Shown: positions 17,112 through 25,852 of the stretch, in pieces | Layout of the letters: every line of letters starts with the position of its first letter | Position numbering within the stretch: position 1 is the first letter of the stretch | Assembly: GCF_024171995.1 (NCBI RefSeq) | Contig: NZ_JAMTCT010000010.1 | Coordinates: forward strand, 62,001 to 126,000 | Length of the DNA stretch: 64,000 nt | From: Promicromonospora umidemergens | Lineage (GTDB): Bacteria > Actinomycetota > Actinomycetes > Actinomycetales > Cellulomonadaceae | Direction of reading: 5' to 3' | Translations under genes and position numbers: made by a program | The notes under the pieces: model-generated | Database searches by the model: none | Seen by the model: only the letters and a program-made list of their open reading frames with translations | Told to the model about the DNA's origin: nothing

Positions 17112-18239
17112 ACGAGCACGACGCCGCGCGCCGGGCGGTCGAGGCGGTCTGGCGGATCGAGTCCGCGCGCATCGTCGGCGCGCTCACCCGCTACACCCGC
17201 GACTTCGAGCTCGCCGAGGACGTGGCCCAGGAGGCGCTCGCCGCGGCGCTCGTCTCCTGGCCACGCGACGGCACGCCGCGGGACCCGGCGGCCTGGCTCA
17301 TCGCGACCGCGCGACGCCGGGCGATCGACGCCTACCGACGTCGGGCCGGGCGCGACGAGCGGTACGCCGCGCTCGCGCACGGCCTGGCCGAGGGGGAGGC
17401 GACCTCGGGAGCCGGGGGAGCCGTAGCCGCCACGACGAGCATCGTCGCAGGTGAACTGGGTTCTGACCCGGAGGTCTATGACCCTGACCGGATCGATGAC
17501 GACGTGCTCGCCCTCATGTTCGTGGCCTGCCACCCCGTGCTCTCCCGGGAGGCGCGGATCGCCCTCACGCTGCGCGTCGTGGGCGGTCTGACGAGCGACG
17601 AGATCTCCCGTGCCTTCCTGGCTCCGGTCGCGACGGTGCAGGCGCGCATCAGTCGTGCGAAGAAGACGCTGGCGGCGGCGCGGGTCCCCTTCGAGGTGCC
17701 CGACGGCGCGGACCGGGCCGACCGGCTCTCGTCGGTGCGCGGTGTGCTGTACGTGATCTTCACGGAGGGGTCGTCGGCGACGTCGGGCGGCGATCATCCG
17801 CGGCAGGGCGGCGCTGCGGCGCGCCGTCGGCCCGTCGGGGATGGGCGCCTATGCCCTGCAGGCCGGGATCGCGGAGTGCCACGCGGTGGCGAGCTCGGTG
17901 CCGCGGACCGACTGGGAGCGGATCGTCGTGCTGTACGAGGCGCTCGGCCGGGTGGCTCCCTCGCCCGTCGTTGACCTGAACCGGGCGGTGGCGGTCGCGA
18001 TGGCGCACGGTCCCGACCTCGGGCTGCGCATCGTGGACGGGCTGGTGGCCCAGGGGCAGCTCGCCGGGACCCACCTGCTGCCCGGCGTGCGGGCCGAGCT
18101 GCTGTCGCGGCTCGGCCGCACGGCCGAGGCCAGGGCCGAGTACCTGCGTGCGGCGGAGCTGTGCGGCAACGCGGCGGAGCGGGCGGTCCTGACCCGCAAG
18201 GCAGGCTCATCACCCTCGGCGGAGCGGGCGGGAGGTTAG
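17084..18239 (+). pseudogene. ECF42-type RNA polymerase sigma factor, internal deletion and frameshift
   Basis: ATG 17084 with AGAAGGA upstream starts a clear ECF sigma: region 2 (FELAEDVAQEALAAAL, then DPAAWLIATARRRAIDAYRR) and region 4 (LTSDEISRAFLAPVATVQAR). Family-like sequence runs to VLYVIFTEGSSATSG at about 17788, then loses sense and stops at 17974. From about 17791 the next frame is family-like (IIRGRAAL, then YALQAGIAECHAV, to the TAG at 18237-18239): the C-terminal TPR-like domain of ECF42 proteins. About 60-70 residues normally found between these parts are missing. The result is a shortened protein ending in missense, or a non-functional gene. An assembly error is possible but would need more than one missing base. 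Confidence 0.8.
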
Positions 18240-19147
18240 CGCAGCTTCAGCGTCGCTACGAGCACGCCCGCCAGGCACAGCGAGCCGCCGACCAGAGCGA
18301 TCGGGGTGGGCACCTCCCCCAGCAGCGCCCACGACATGAGCAGAGCGAGCGGCGCGGCCGCGTAGGTAGCGGCGCCGAGCCGGCCCGCCGTCGTGCGGGT
18401 GAGGGCGAAGCCCCAGGTGGCGAACGCGATCGCGGTGGGGAACACGCCCAGGTAGACCATGCTCAGCGTGGCCGACGTCGGAGCGACGGCGAGCTCGTCC
18501 AGGAGCACCGGGGTGAACGGGAGGCAGGCGACGGTGCCGGCGAGGCAGCCCAGCCAGGTCATGGTGAGCGACTCCACCTTGGGGAGCAGCCGCTTCTGCA
18601 TCATCGTGCTGCCCGCGTAGATGACGGCGGCAGCCAGGCCCAGGGCGACGCTGACCCCGCCGGAGGCGCCGCTCGACGTGGCCAGCGCGATCCCGGCGAC
18701 GCCCGCGAAGGCGATGCCGATGCCGAGCAGGAGCCGGGCGGGGAAGCCCTCGCCGAGCGAGATCCCCGCGAACACGGCGATGAGGATGGGCGCTAGCCCG
18801 ACCAGCAGCGAGGCGGTGCCCGCGTCGAGGGTGCGCTCTGCCGCGTTCAGGGCGAGATTGTACAGCCCGAACCAGAGCACGCCCCAGACGATGACGCCCA
18901 CCAGGGTGCGGCCCCGTGGCAGTCGCAGCTTGCGGGCCAGGGCGGCCATGACGGTCAGCGTGATGGTGCCGACGAGGATCCGGCCCAGGGCGAGGGCGCC
19001 CGGTGAGTAGTCGAACCCGGCAGACCGGATGCCGATGAACGCGGAGCCCCAGAGGACGACGGTCACCGCGGCGGCCGCCGGGACGAGAAAGCGGTGCGTG
19101 GCTGGCGGGGCCGGCGTGACAGGTGCGACGGGCGTGGTGTTCGTCAT
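18236..19147 (-). CDS. EamA-family (DMT) transporter
   Basis: 303 residues from ATG 19147. Ten hydrophobic spans form two EamA repeats (for example VTVVLWGSAFIGIRSA near 25-40, and GVFPTAIAFATWGFAL near 225). The pattern fits drug/metabolite exporters of the RhaT/YdcZ type; the substrate is unknown. The divergent LysR gene, with a palindrome between, probably regulates it. Its TAA (18236-18238) overlaps the convergent sigma-gene stop codon. Confidence 0.88.
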   Translation of the reverse strand: MTNTTPVAPVTPAPPATHRFLVPAAAAVTVVLWGSAFIGIRSAGFDYSPGALALGRILVGTITLTVMAALARKLRLPRGRTLVGVIVWGVLWFGLYNLALNAAERTLDAGTASLLVGLAPILIAVFAGISLGEGFPARLLLGIGIAFAGVAGIALATSSGASGGVSVALGLAAAVIYAGSTMMQKRLLPKVESLTMTWLGCLAGTVACLPFTPVLLDELAVAPTSATLSMVYLGVFPTAIAFATWGFALTRTTAGRLGAATYAAAPLALLMSWALLGEVPTPIALVGGSLCLAGVLVATLKLR

Positions 19148-19199
19148 GGTGCGATGGTGACCCCGAAGCACTGTGAAGCACCAGCGATTGTTCCTTCAT

Positions 19200-19209
19200 C
19201 TGAATTCAG
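19200..19209. promoter_or_regulatory. 10-bp palindrome between EamA and LysR genes
   Basis: CTGAATTCAG is a perfect palindrome 20 bases before the LysR start and 52 bases before the EamA start. It sits in an AT-richer intergenic strip (TTCCTTCATCTGAATTCAG). A LysR operator is plausible, though the usual T-N11-A form is not clear. Confidence 0.35.
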
Positions 19210-19229
19210 TTTCGCTGTACAGTGGCGCC

Positions 19230-20141
19230 ATGCTCGACGTCCACCGCCTTCGCGTCTTCCGTTCCGTCGTCGCCTCCGGATCCATCGGTGCGGCCGCGGC
19301 GAATCTCGGCTACACGCCGTCCGCCGTCAGCCAGCACGTCTCCGCGCTCCAGCGCGAGACCGGGCTCAAGCTCCTGGCGCGGCACGGCCGCGGCGTCCGC
19401 CCCACCGCCGCCGGGCATGCCCTGGCCGCCCAGGCCGACGGCGTGCTCGAACGGCTCGGCGAGGCGGAGTCCATGGTCGCCGACCTGCGTGCGGGCCGCA
19501 CCGGCTCGCTCTCGGTCGCCTATTTCGCCTCGGTGGGCTCGGCCTGGCTGCCCGACGTCGTGCGCGCCGTCACCACGCAGTTCCCGGGTGTCCGCCTCGG
19601 CCTGGAGCTGGCCGAGCACATCCCTGACAAGACCGAGGACCGGGCCGACCTGCAGGTCTGCGTGGCGCAGGCCGGGTTCGAAGCCGGGAGCGGTTTCACC
19701 GCGCACCACCTGATCGACGACCCGTACGTCGCCGTCCTGCCGCGCAGCCACCGGTTCGCCGACCGGGACGAGATCGAGCTCGCCGAGCTCGCCGACGAGT
19801 CCTGGGTCGACAACGACTTCGCGCGCGGCTGGTGCCGGCGCAACCTCCTCGAGGCGTGCACCGCGGCAGGCTTCAGTCCCACCTTCCACGTCGAGGCGCA
19901 CGACTACGCGACGGCTGTCGCGTTCGTGGAGGCAGGGATCGGCATGACCGTGCTGCCCCAGCTCGGCGCCGTCCACCTGCCGCAGGCGACGGTCGCCGTG
20001 CCCGTGGTGCGCCCGACTCCCGTGCGCTCGATCTATGCCGTGATGCAGGACGCGGTGGCGCACACGCCGCCGGCCGTGGCGGCCCTGGACGCGCTGCGGC
20101 AGACGGCCGCCGCTTCGCGGGCAGCCGTGGTGGCCGCATAG
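19230..20141 (+). CDS. LysR-family transcriptional regulator
   Basis: 303 residues; ATG 19230 is chosen since the protein then begins MLDVHRLRVFRSVV, the standard LysR N-terminus. The winged HTH occupies 2-60 (GSIGAAAANLGYTPSAVSQH). The effector-binding domain follows from about residue 90 (GSLSVAYFASVGSAWLP). It is divergent from the EamA transporter, 82 bases apart, the usual arrangement for a regulator and its target. Confidence 0.9.
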   Translation: MLDVHRLRVFRSVVASGSIGAAAANLGYTPSAVSQHVSALQRETGLKLLARHGRGVRPTAAGHALAAQADGVLERLGEAESMVADLRAGRTGSLSVAYFASVGSAWLPDVVRAVTTQFPGVRLGLELAEHIPDKTEDRADLQVCVAQAGFEAGSGFTAHHLIDDPYVAVLPRSHRFADRDEIELAELADESWVDNDFARGWCRRNLLEACTAAGFSPTFHVEAHDYATAVAFVEAGIGMTVLPQLGAVHLPQATVAVPVVRPTPVRSIYAVMQDAVAHTPPAVAALDALRQTAAASRAAVVAA

Positions 20142-20200
20142 GGTGGGCGGGTAACGGCGCCGGGCCTGCTCGGTGCCATCCCGATCGAGAGGCAATCCTC

Positions 20201-20602
20201 GTGACCACGCTTCCTACCGCCTCCGGCGCCTTCGGTGACAAGCCGGAGCTGACGTTCCCCGAGGGTGGCGCACCCGCCGGCCTGCAGGTGCAGGTGCTCT
20301 CCGAGGGCAACGGCCCGGTCGTCGAGTCCGGACGCACCATCGTGGTGAACTACCTGGGCCAGACCTGGGGCGGCCACGTCTTCGACAACTCCTACGACCG
20401 TGGCACCACCATCGACTTCCCGATCGGCGTCGGCGCCGTCATCGGTGGCTGGGACAAGGGCATGGTGGGCCAGAACGTCGGCTCGCGCCTCATGCTCTCG
20501 ATCCCGCCGGAGCACGGCTACGGTGCACGCGGCGTGCCGCAGGCCGGCATCGCCGGTGGGGACACGCTGGTCTTCGTGGTGGACGTCGTCGGGGTTCAGT
20601 GA
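20201..20602 (+). CDS. FKBP-type peptidyl-prolyl cis-trans isomerase
   Basis: 133 residues from GTG 20201, with AGAGG ten bases upstream. It is a single FKBP domain without signal peptide, so cytoplasmic. Active-site landmarks are TIVVNYLGQTWGG, VFDNSYDRG, FPIGVGAVIGGWDKGMVG and IPPEHGYGARG, in the expected order; the drug-binding Trp is present in GGWDKG. It catalyses proline isomerisation in protein folding. A strong terminator follows at 20626-20660. Confidence 0.92.
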   Translation: MTTLPTASGAFGDKPELTFPEGGAPAGLQVQVLSEGNGPVVESGRTIVVNYLGQTWGGHVFDNSYDRGTTIDFPIGVGAVIGGWDKGMVGQNVGSRLMLSIPPEHGYGARGVPQAGIAGGDTLVFVVDVVGVQ

Positions 20603-20625
20603 CACGTTCGCCGAGGTAGAACCAG

Positions 20626-20660
20626 AGCTGCAGCGCACCCCGGCGGGGTGCGCTGCAGCT
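20626..20660 (+). terminator. 16-bp perfect hairpin, rho-independent terminator
   Basis: AGCTGCAGCGCACCCC (20626-20641) pairs exactly with 20645-20660 around the three-base loop GGC and is followed by TCTTCCC. It is 23 bases past the FKBP stop and could also serve the convergent gene ending at 20702. Confidence 0.88.
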
Positions 20661-20701
20661 TCTTCCCGCCCTGGTTCGCTCGCGGGAGGGTCGGAGCCGG
20701 G

Positions 20702-22717
20702 TTACGGGTAGGTGACGACCTGGGACTTCTGCGTTCCCTGCTGGACCGCGGCACCGGTGTCGTTGATGACGTGGTTGATGCCGCCCGAGCCGTTGAGGAA
20801 CACGGCGGTCATCGACCCGAACGACACGCCGGGCGCGTTCGGCGCCTGGATGCCGGACTCCAGGCGGATGTCCTGGCCCTGGTTGAAGAACGAGTACGTG
20901 CCGGTACCGATCGCGGAGTGGTTCTGCACGTCGTCGGCGACTCGGTAGGCGGCGTAGCCGAGGCGGTCACCGTCCATCCACGCGGCCTGGTTCGGTACGT
21001 CGTAGGGCAGCTCGTTCTGGTAGAAGAGCGTCTGGCCGTCCTCGCCGTTCCAGATGGTCTGCTCCTCCTGGTAGTGCTCCACGAACAGGCCCGTCGCGGT
21101 GACCCGGTCACCGTTGACGATGACGCCGTGGGCGCCGGTGTTGACGTCCCACCCGATGCCGTTGCCGTGATCACCGCGCCAGGCCCAGATGTGGTCCAGG
21201 AGCGTGTCGGGGCTGTTCACCTCGATGGAGGTGACGGCCTTGCCGGCCCAGGGGCCGCCCACCCGGACGAAGACGTCGGTGAGCGTGGTCGGGTCGGCGG
21301 CGTCGGAGACGGTGGCGCCCGTCGGGCCGACCTTGATGAGCGTCTCTGACTCGGGGACGTTGGCGTCGGCGGTGATACCGGCGATCTTGACACCCGCCAC
21401 GTCGCCGACCTCGACGACGGCGTTGCCGGCCGTCGGGGTGAGCGAGGCGTAGCCCAGGCCGAGCACCACCGTGTCGGCGCGGTCGATCTGCAGGGCCGCG
21501 TCGAGCTCGTAGACACCGGGGGTCAGGATGAGGTTCTTGCCGGCGGCCAGCGCCGCGTTGATCGAGGCGGCGTCGTCGGACCCCTCCTTGGCGACGTAGA
21601 ACTCGGAGACGTCGATCGACTCACCGGCTTCCGGTCCGGTGGACCAGTCGGTGCCGCTGCTGTCCGTCTTCGCCTTCGGGACGAAGACGGCGAGCTCGCC
21701 GGAGCCGTCCCGGTACAGGAACGGGGCCTCACGGCTGACCGGCGTGGAACCGACGGTCGTCGTCACGCCGACTCCCTCCCCCACCGGCTGGCCGAAGTCG
21801 TTGGCGGGCGCACCGGTCACGCCGGAGAAGAGCATGTTCCACACGCCGCCTTCCCACGCGCCCACCTCCGAGTTACGGGTGAACCACTGCTGCTGCGAGC
21901 CGGACTCGATGGTGCCGGAGACGCGCGAGTTGGCCAGGTAGCCGCCGGAGGCGAACTCGCCGTACCGGCCGAAGATCGTCAGGTCACCCTGGATGTCCAT
22001 GCGCCGCATCGGCGCCGCCTGCGAGACGGCGAAGCGCATCTGGTGCGGTTGGGTCACGCCCGCCGGGTACGGCAGGGCCGCGTCCTCGCCGATCGGGCGC
22101 TGGATCGGGTTGATCCCCATGTTGGAGATCGACCGCCAGAAGCGGGTCAGCGAGCCAGGGTCGGCGCACGCCCAGGGCTGGCTGGGACAGCCGACCACCG
22201 GCTCCACGTGCAGTGCGCCGTTGATGTGGACGTCGTCGGGCTGCGCGCCGAGGCCCGATATCGACTCGTAGTAGCCCACGTGGGCGTTGACGATGCCGGT
22301 CGCGGTGGCCGGGTCGTCCTGGCCCGCGGCGCTCCCGTAGGTGCCGGGCTCGAAGAACACCTGGTGCCGGTCGAGGCTGAACTCCGCCTCGTCGTTCACC
22401 GTCTCGAGGAACTCGTTGATCCGGTCGACGGTCCAGGTCTCGTCGATGAACGTGACGTTGGCTCCGAAGTCGGGGTCGGCAGCTGCCTTCTTCGGCTTCT
22501 TCACCTTCGGCTTCTTCGGCTTCTTGGTCTTGTGCTCGGACTTTGACGTCGCGTCCTGCTCTGCCTTCGCCACGGAGGCCTTCGCCATGGTTCTGCCCTC
22601 GTTCATGGCGGTCGGTGCGGCGGTAGCCGGCAGAGCGGTGACCGCGGCTCCCGCGGCGAGCGATGCTGCGACGGCCGCGACGGCGGCGCCGCGCAGGGTG
22701 GTCCGGAGTGTCCTCAT
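20702..22717 (-). CDS. secreted GH55-like right-handed beta-helix protein
   Basis: 671 residues, ATG 22717. A Sec signal peptide (about 1-34, AVTALPATAAPTA) and a lysine-rich linker (about 60-78, KKPKKPKVKKPKK) precede the domain. The body matches the actinobacterial secreted family often labelled adenylyl cyclase in databases but related to GH55/pectate-lyase-3 beta-helix enzymes: FFEPGTYGSA, SGLGAQPDDVHING, RFAVSQAAPMRR, WFTRNSEVGAWEGG, LFVEHYQEEQTIWNGEDG. The fold suggests a beta-1,3-glucan or other cell-wall polysaccharide substrate. Activity is unproven and no cyclase motif is visible. Confidence 0.75.
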   Translation of the reverse strand: MRTLRTTLRGAAVAAVAASLAAGAAVTALPATAAPTAMNEGRTMAKASVAKAEQDATSKSEHKTKKPKKPKVKKPKKAAADPDFGANVTFIDETWTVDRINEFLETVNDEAEFSLDRHQVFFEPGTYGSAAGQDDPATATGIVNAHVGYYESISGLGAQPDDVHINGALHVEPVVGCPSQPWACADPGSLTRFWRSISNMGINPIQRPIGEDAALPYPAGVTQPHQMRFAVSQAAPMRRMDIQGDLTIFGRYGEFASGGYLANSRVSGTIESGSQQQWFTRNSEVGAWEGGVWNMLFSGVTGAPANDFGQPVGEGVGVTTTVGSTPVSREAPFLYRDGSGELAVFVPKAKTDSSGTDWSTGPEAGESIDVSEFYVAKEGSDDAASINAALAAGKNLILTPGVYELDAALQIDRADTVVLGLGYASLTPTAGNAVVEVGDVAGVKIAGITADANVPESETLIKVGPTGATVSDAADPTTLTDVFVRVGGPWAGKAVTSIEVNSPDTLLDHIWAWRGDHGNGIGWDVNTGAHGVIVNGDRVTATGLFVEHYQEEQTIWNGEDGQTLFYQNELPYDVPNQAAWMDGDRLGYAAYRVADDVQNHSAIGTGTYSFFNQGQDIRLESGIQAPNAPGVSFGSMTAVFLNGSGGINHVINDTGAAVQQGTQKSQVVTYP

Positions 22718-22802
22718 CGACAGATCCTTCGAGCTCGGGGCAGGCCGGCGAAGACCGGGCGTGCTGCCGGTGCGGATGCGCCCGGGTGAGCGCCCAGCCA
22801 GG

Positions 22803-24131
22803 CTAACCGCCCGTTACTGACTGTTCTGTAAGTACTTTCCGCACACTCCGGGTCACGGTGAACCTCGGGTTCTGGGCCACGTGCTCCGTCGGCCCGACGG
22901 CGCGCTGCAGCGCGCCGCGGTAGCGCAGGCCCGTGTTGAAGACGGTCCACAGCTCGCCGCCGTCACGCAGGACGCGGCCCGCGGCGGCGAACATGCGGTG
23001 CGCCGCGTCCGTGCTCAACGCCGTACGGTCGTGGAACGGCGGGTTGAGCAGCACGAGGTCGGCCGTGCCGTCGGGGACGGGGAGCAGGTCCCCTGCGTCG
23101 CCCCGCACGACGGCGGCCCTGACGCCGTTCGCGGCGAGCGTCGCCTTCGTCGAGGCGCAGGCGGCCGTGCTCCGGTCCGTCGCGATCACGTGGGCGCCGG
23201 GGAAGCGCAGCGCCAGGACGGTGGCGAGGATGCCGGTGCCGCAGCCGAGATCGACCGCGATGGGGCGGCCGTCCATGAAGTCCGGGTCGTACGTGGGGGA
23301 GGCCGGGCCGGCCTGGGCACCTGACAGGCCGGGCCAGCGGTGGGCCTGGGCCAGCAGGAAGCGGGTGCCGAGGTCGAGCGTGGCACCGGCGAAGGCGGCC
23401 CCGTGCGCGACGACGGTCAGCCCCGCGTCCGCTTCCTCCGGGGCGCCGATGGCGTCCAGGATCTCGCGGTCGGTGAGCCGGGCGGTGACGGGATAGGTGA
23501 GCGGGCCGACGTCGGACCGGGGTGCCCGCGCGATCAGCAGCCGCGACTTCTGTCGCGCGAGTGACGGGCTGACCTGCCCGAACGAGGCGCTGAGCACATC
23601 GTTCATCGCGTGGGTCATGTGCTTGACCCGGCCGCCGGCGAGCAGGGTGAGCGCCGGGTCGGCGTGCCGGGCGACGTGCTCGGTGATCTCGGTCAGCTCG
23701 GCGAGCGACGGCGGCAGCTGGAGCAGCACGAGCCGCGCGCCCGTGAGCAGGTCGGGACCGAGCTCGTCGTGGACGGTGAAGCCGACTCGGGCGGGTTCGT
23801 GTGGGACGGGCGCGTTCTCGGCGGCCTGTTCGCGCCCCGCCCACAGGGTCTGGGACGCGCGCGCTGAGTTGGCGGAGAGCGCGGCCTCGGCAGTGATCGC
23901 GTCCTGGTACACGTCGACGTTGCGGGCGCCCAGCGCCAGCGCACCCAGGGTGAGGGCACCGAACCGGTCGCCGATCACGACCACGCCGTCCGGGTCCCGC
24001 TCGATCAGCGGGGCGGCCTCGTCGAGGAGCAGCCGGTCGGTGGCGTCGACGGCGACGGGGCCGTCGGCGCGCGAGCCGTCCTCGGGACAGGGGAGGAGCT
24101 CGGCCAGGACGGCGTCGGCCTCTGGGCTCAC
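22803..24131 (-). CDS. class I SAM-dependent methyltransferase, RlmG/RsmC-like
   Basis: 442 residues from GTG 24131, which overlaps the stop of the DUF5997 gene as GTGA. The N-terminal half is the degenerate methyltransferase-like domain seen in RlmG/RsmC. The C-terminal half is catalytic: SAM motif VDLGCGTGILA near 297 and the N-methyltransferase motif LLNPPFHDR near 362. This architecture belongs to enzymes methylating guanine N2 in rRNA (G1835 of 23S or G1207 of 16S); which one is not decidable here. The long open frame upstream of 24131 is antisense and shadow-like. Confidence 0.85.
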   Translation of the reverse strand: MSPEADAVLAELLPCPEDGSRADGPVAVDATDRLLLDEAAPLIERDPDGVVVIGDRFGALTLGALALGARNVDVYQDAITAEAALSANSARASQTLWAGREQAAENAPVPHEPARVGFTVHDELGPDLLTGARLVLLQLPPSLAELTEITEHVARHADPALTLLAGGRVKHMTHAMNDVLSASFGQVSPSLARQKSRLLIARAPRSDVGPLTYPVTARLTDREILDAIGAPEEADAGLTVVAHGAAFAGATLDLGTRFLLAQAHRWPGLSGAQAGPASPTYDPDFMDGRPIAVDLGCGTGILATVLALRFPGAHVIATDRSTAACASTKATLAANGVRAAVVRGDAGDLLPVPDGTADLVLLNPPFHDRTALSTDAAHRMFAAAGRVLRDGGELWTVFNTGLRYRGALQRAVGPTEHVAQNPRFTVTRSVRKVLTEQSVTGG

Positions 24132-24529
24132 CGTGCGGAGCGGGCCTTCTTCTCCGCTGCCTTGCGGGCCTCCTCGACGCGCTCCTCCTCGGCGCGCACC
24201 TGAGCGGCGATCTCGCGCTCCTGGGCCAGCCACGCGGGCGGGTCGTCGCGCAGCTCGTTGATCTGCTCGGTGGTCAGCGGCTCGGTGATGCCACCGCGGG
24301 CCAGGCCGGCGATCGAGATGCCGAGGCGCCCCGCCACGACGGGCCGCGGGTGCGGGCCGTTGCGGCGCAGCTCGGCCAGCCACTCGGGCGGGTTGGTCTC
24401 CAGCTCCTCGAGCTCGGCACGCGTGACGGGCGAGTCCTGGAACTCCTGCGGCGTGGCAGGCAGGTAGACGCCGAGTCGCTTGGCGGCGTTGGACGGCTTG
24501 AACCGCTGCGAGGCGAAGGAGGAACTCAT
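24128..24529 (-). CDS. DUF5997-family protein
   Basis: 133 residues from ATG 24529. It is a small soluble protein: FKPSNAAKRLGVYLPATPQEF, then two repeats of a short helical unit (LEELETNPPEWLAELRRNGP and INELRDDPPAWLAQEREIAA) joined by RPVVAGRLGISIAGLARGG, and a charged C-terminal helix of about 35 residues. Family known only as DUF5997 in actinobacteria; function unknown. It is translationally coupled (GTGA) to the methyltransferase, suggesting related roles. Confidence 0.8.
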   Translation of the reverse strand: MSSSFASQRFKPSNAAKRLGVYLPATPQEFQDSPVTRAELEELETNPPEWLAELRRNGPHPRPVVAGRLGISIAGLARGGITEPLTTEQINELRDDPPAWLAQEREIAAQVRAEEERVEEARKAAEKKARSAR

Positions 24530-24711
24530 GGGCCCAGCCTACTTGGGCGTAGGCCCAGGCATCCCGCCGACGGGTCGGGTGACGCTGTGAGGTCGGGCGG
24601 TGTTCTGCGGGCTGGGGTGGTGGTGGGCGGGCGGCTGCTGTGGGTGTCGGGCTGCACTGCTCGGCCGGCTGGCGCTGGGGGTCCGGCTGCGGTCTTGTTG
24701 GCGCAGACCGG

Positions 24712-24836
24712 CGCCGAGTGCAGAGTTGGCAGCGGTGCCCACCGGCGACTGCAGACTTTGCTGCGGTGGCAGCTACTCCATCCGCAACAAACTCTGCAGT
24801 CGGCGAGCGGTGGCGCGACGAAGTCTGCAGTCGGCG
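24712..24836. repeat. four copies of a 16-bp element as inverted pairs
   Basis: The element AAGTCTGCAGTCGGCG occurs forward at 24790-24805 (G to C at position 3) and 24821-24836, and inverted at 24712-24727 and 24743-24758 with one or two differences each. The order is two inverted then two forward copies, so long hairpins can form (for example 24743-24758 with 24821-24836). It lies in the 453-base intergenic region between DUF5997 and the LysR-effector gene, which otherwise shows no convincing gene. Confidence 0.7.
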
Positions 24837-24885
24837 GGTACGGCGGGTACGGCGGGTACGGCGGGTACGGCGGGTACGGCGGGTG
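24832..24885. repeat. 9-bp tandem repeat, six units
   Basis: CGGCGGGTA is repeated five times exactly (24832-24876), followed by one CGGCGGGTG (24877-24885). It abuts the 16-bp elements and lies about 100 bases upstream of the LysR-effector start. One plus-strand frame reads as Gly-Gly-Tyr repeats, but no gene model supports translation. Confidence 0.9.
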
Positions 24886-24982
24886 GCGCTGCCGGGCTGG
24901 TAGGGGTGTCACATACTCGGTCGGCTCCGCGGCCGGGGCTGGAGCGGGCCACAGGGCAAGGCGGGCCCCGTAGCCTTGAGGT

Positions 24983-25852
24983 GTGAGCCACCCTGAGCCC
25001 CCGGAGCCGTTCCGTCTTGCCTATGCGCCCGGCGCGACGCCCGGCAAGTGGGCGAGCGTGTGGCGCGAGCGGCTGCCCGACGTGCCTCTCGAGCTGGTGC
25101 AGGTCGAGGCATCCGCCGTCGCGCGCGCACTGGAGGCGGGGGAGGCCGACGCCGCGATCGCCCGGCTGCCTGTGGACAAGGAAGTGTTCTCCGCCATCCC
25201 GCTCTACGAGGAGGCGTCGGTGGTCTGCTTCTCGCGCGACCACCTGCTCGCTGCCCTCGCCGACGAGGAGACCCTGTCCAGCGCCGACATCGCGGAGGAC
25301 CCCGTCTGGGTTCCCGCCGACGACGTCCTCTTCGCCGCGCACCCGGTTCCCGGCGTCGTACCGGCGGATCCGGAGGGGAACCCGCTGGACCCGGTCCCGA
25401 CCACTGCCGACGCCGTGGCCACCGTCGCGGCGAACGTGGGGGTGGCGGTCCTGCCGCTGTCGCTCGCGCGGCTGCATCGTCGCAAGGACGTGACCTACCG
25501 CCTGCTCGAGGACGGGCCGACGGCGCCCGTCGGGCTGGTCTGGCCCACCGACCGCACCACGGACCTGGTCGAGGAGCTCATCGGGATCGTCCGTGGCCGC
25601 ACGGTCAACAGCTCGCGCGGTCGTGGTGGCCCGTCCACGCGGTCGGCGCAGGAGGGGGCGTCGGGGGGTGGATCCGCCGGCAAGGCGGCAAGGACCGGCG
25701 TCAAAAAGCCGGCGAAGGGCGCGTCGAGCGGGGCTGCGGGACGCGCCGGTGAGAGGCGTGGCGGTGCGAAGGCGGGCGGTCGCGGGGGAGTGCAGCGCGG
25801 TAAGGGTGCGCGTCCGGTCCCGAAGGGAAAGAAAAAGGGCAAAGGGAAGTAG
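24983..25852 (+). CDS. LysR-type effector-binding domain protein without DNA-binding domain, basic tail
   Basis: 289 residues from GTG 24983. The first 205 residues match a periplasmic-binding-like LysR substrate domain (FRLAYAPGATPGKWASVW, ARALEAGEADAAIARLP, VCFSRDHLLAAL, TVAANVGVAVLPLS), but the usual N-terminal HTH is absent. The last 80 residues are disordered and very basic (Gly, Lys, Arg; ending KGKKKGKGK). This resembles nucleic-acid binding tails. Homologous proteins sit next to DUF5997 in related genomes by my recollection. Function unknown. Confidence 0.75.
   Translation: MSHPEPPEPFRLAYAPGATPGKWASVWRERLPDVPLELVQVEASAVARALEAGEADAAIARLPVDKEVFSAIPLYEEASVVCFSRDHLLAALADEETLSSADIAEDPVWVPADDVLFAAHPVPGVVPADPEGNPLDPVPTTADAVATVAANVGVAVLPLSLARLHRRKDVTYRLLEDGPTAPVGLVWPTDRTTDLVEELIGIVRGRTVNSSRGRGGPSTRSAQEGASGGGSAGKAARTGVKKPAKGASSGAAGRAGERRGGAKAGGRGGVQRGKGARPVPKGKKKGKGK

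Noticed and set aside
24830-24890. Possible CRISPR-like array
   Set aside because: The units are 9 bp and directly adjacent with no spacers, and no cas gene is present.
24526-24912. Minus-strand frame with Pro-Pro-Tyr repeats upstream of DUF5997
   Set aside because: It is the translation of the 9-bp tandem repeat and inverted elements. No ribosome site or protein-like composition outside the repeats.
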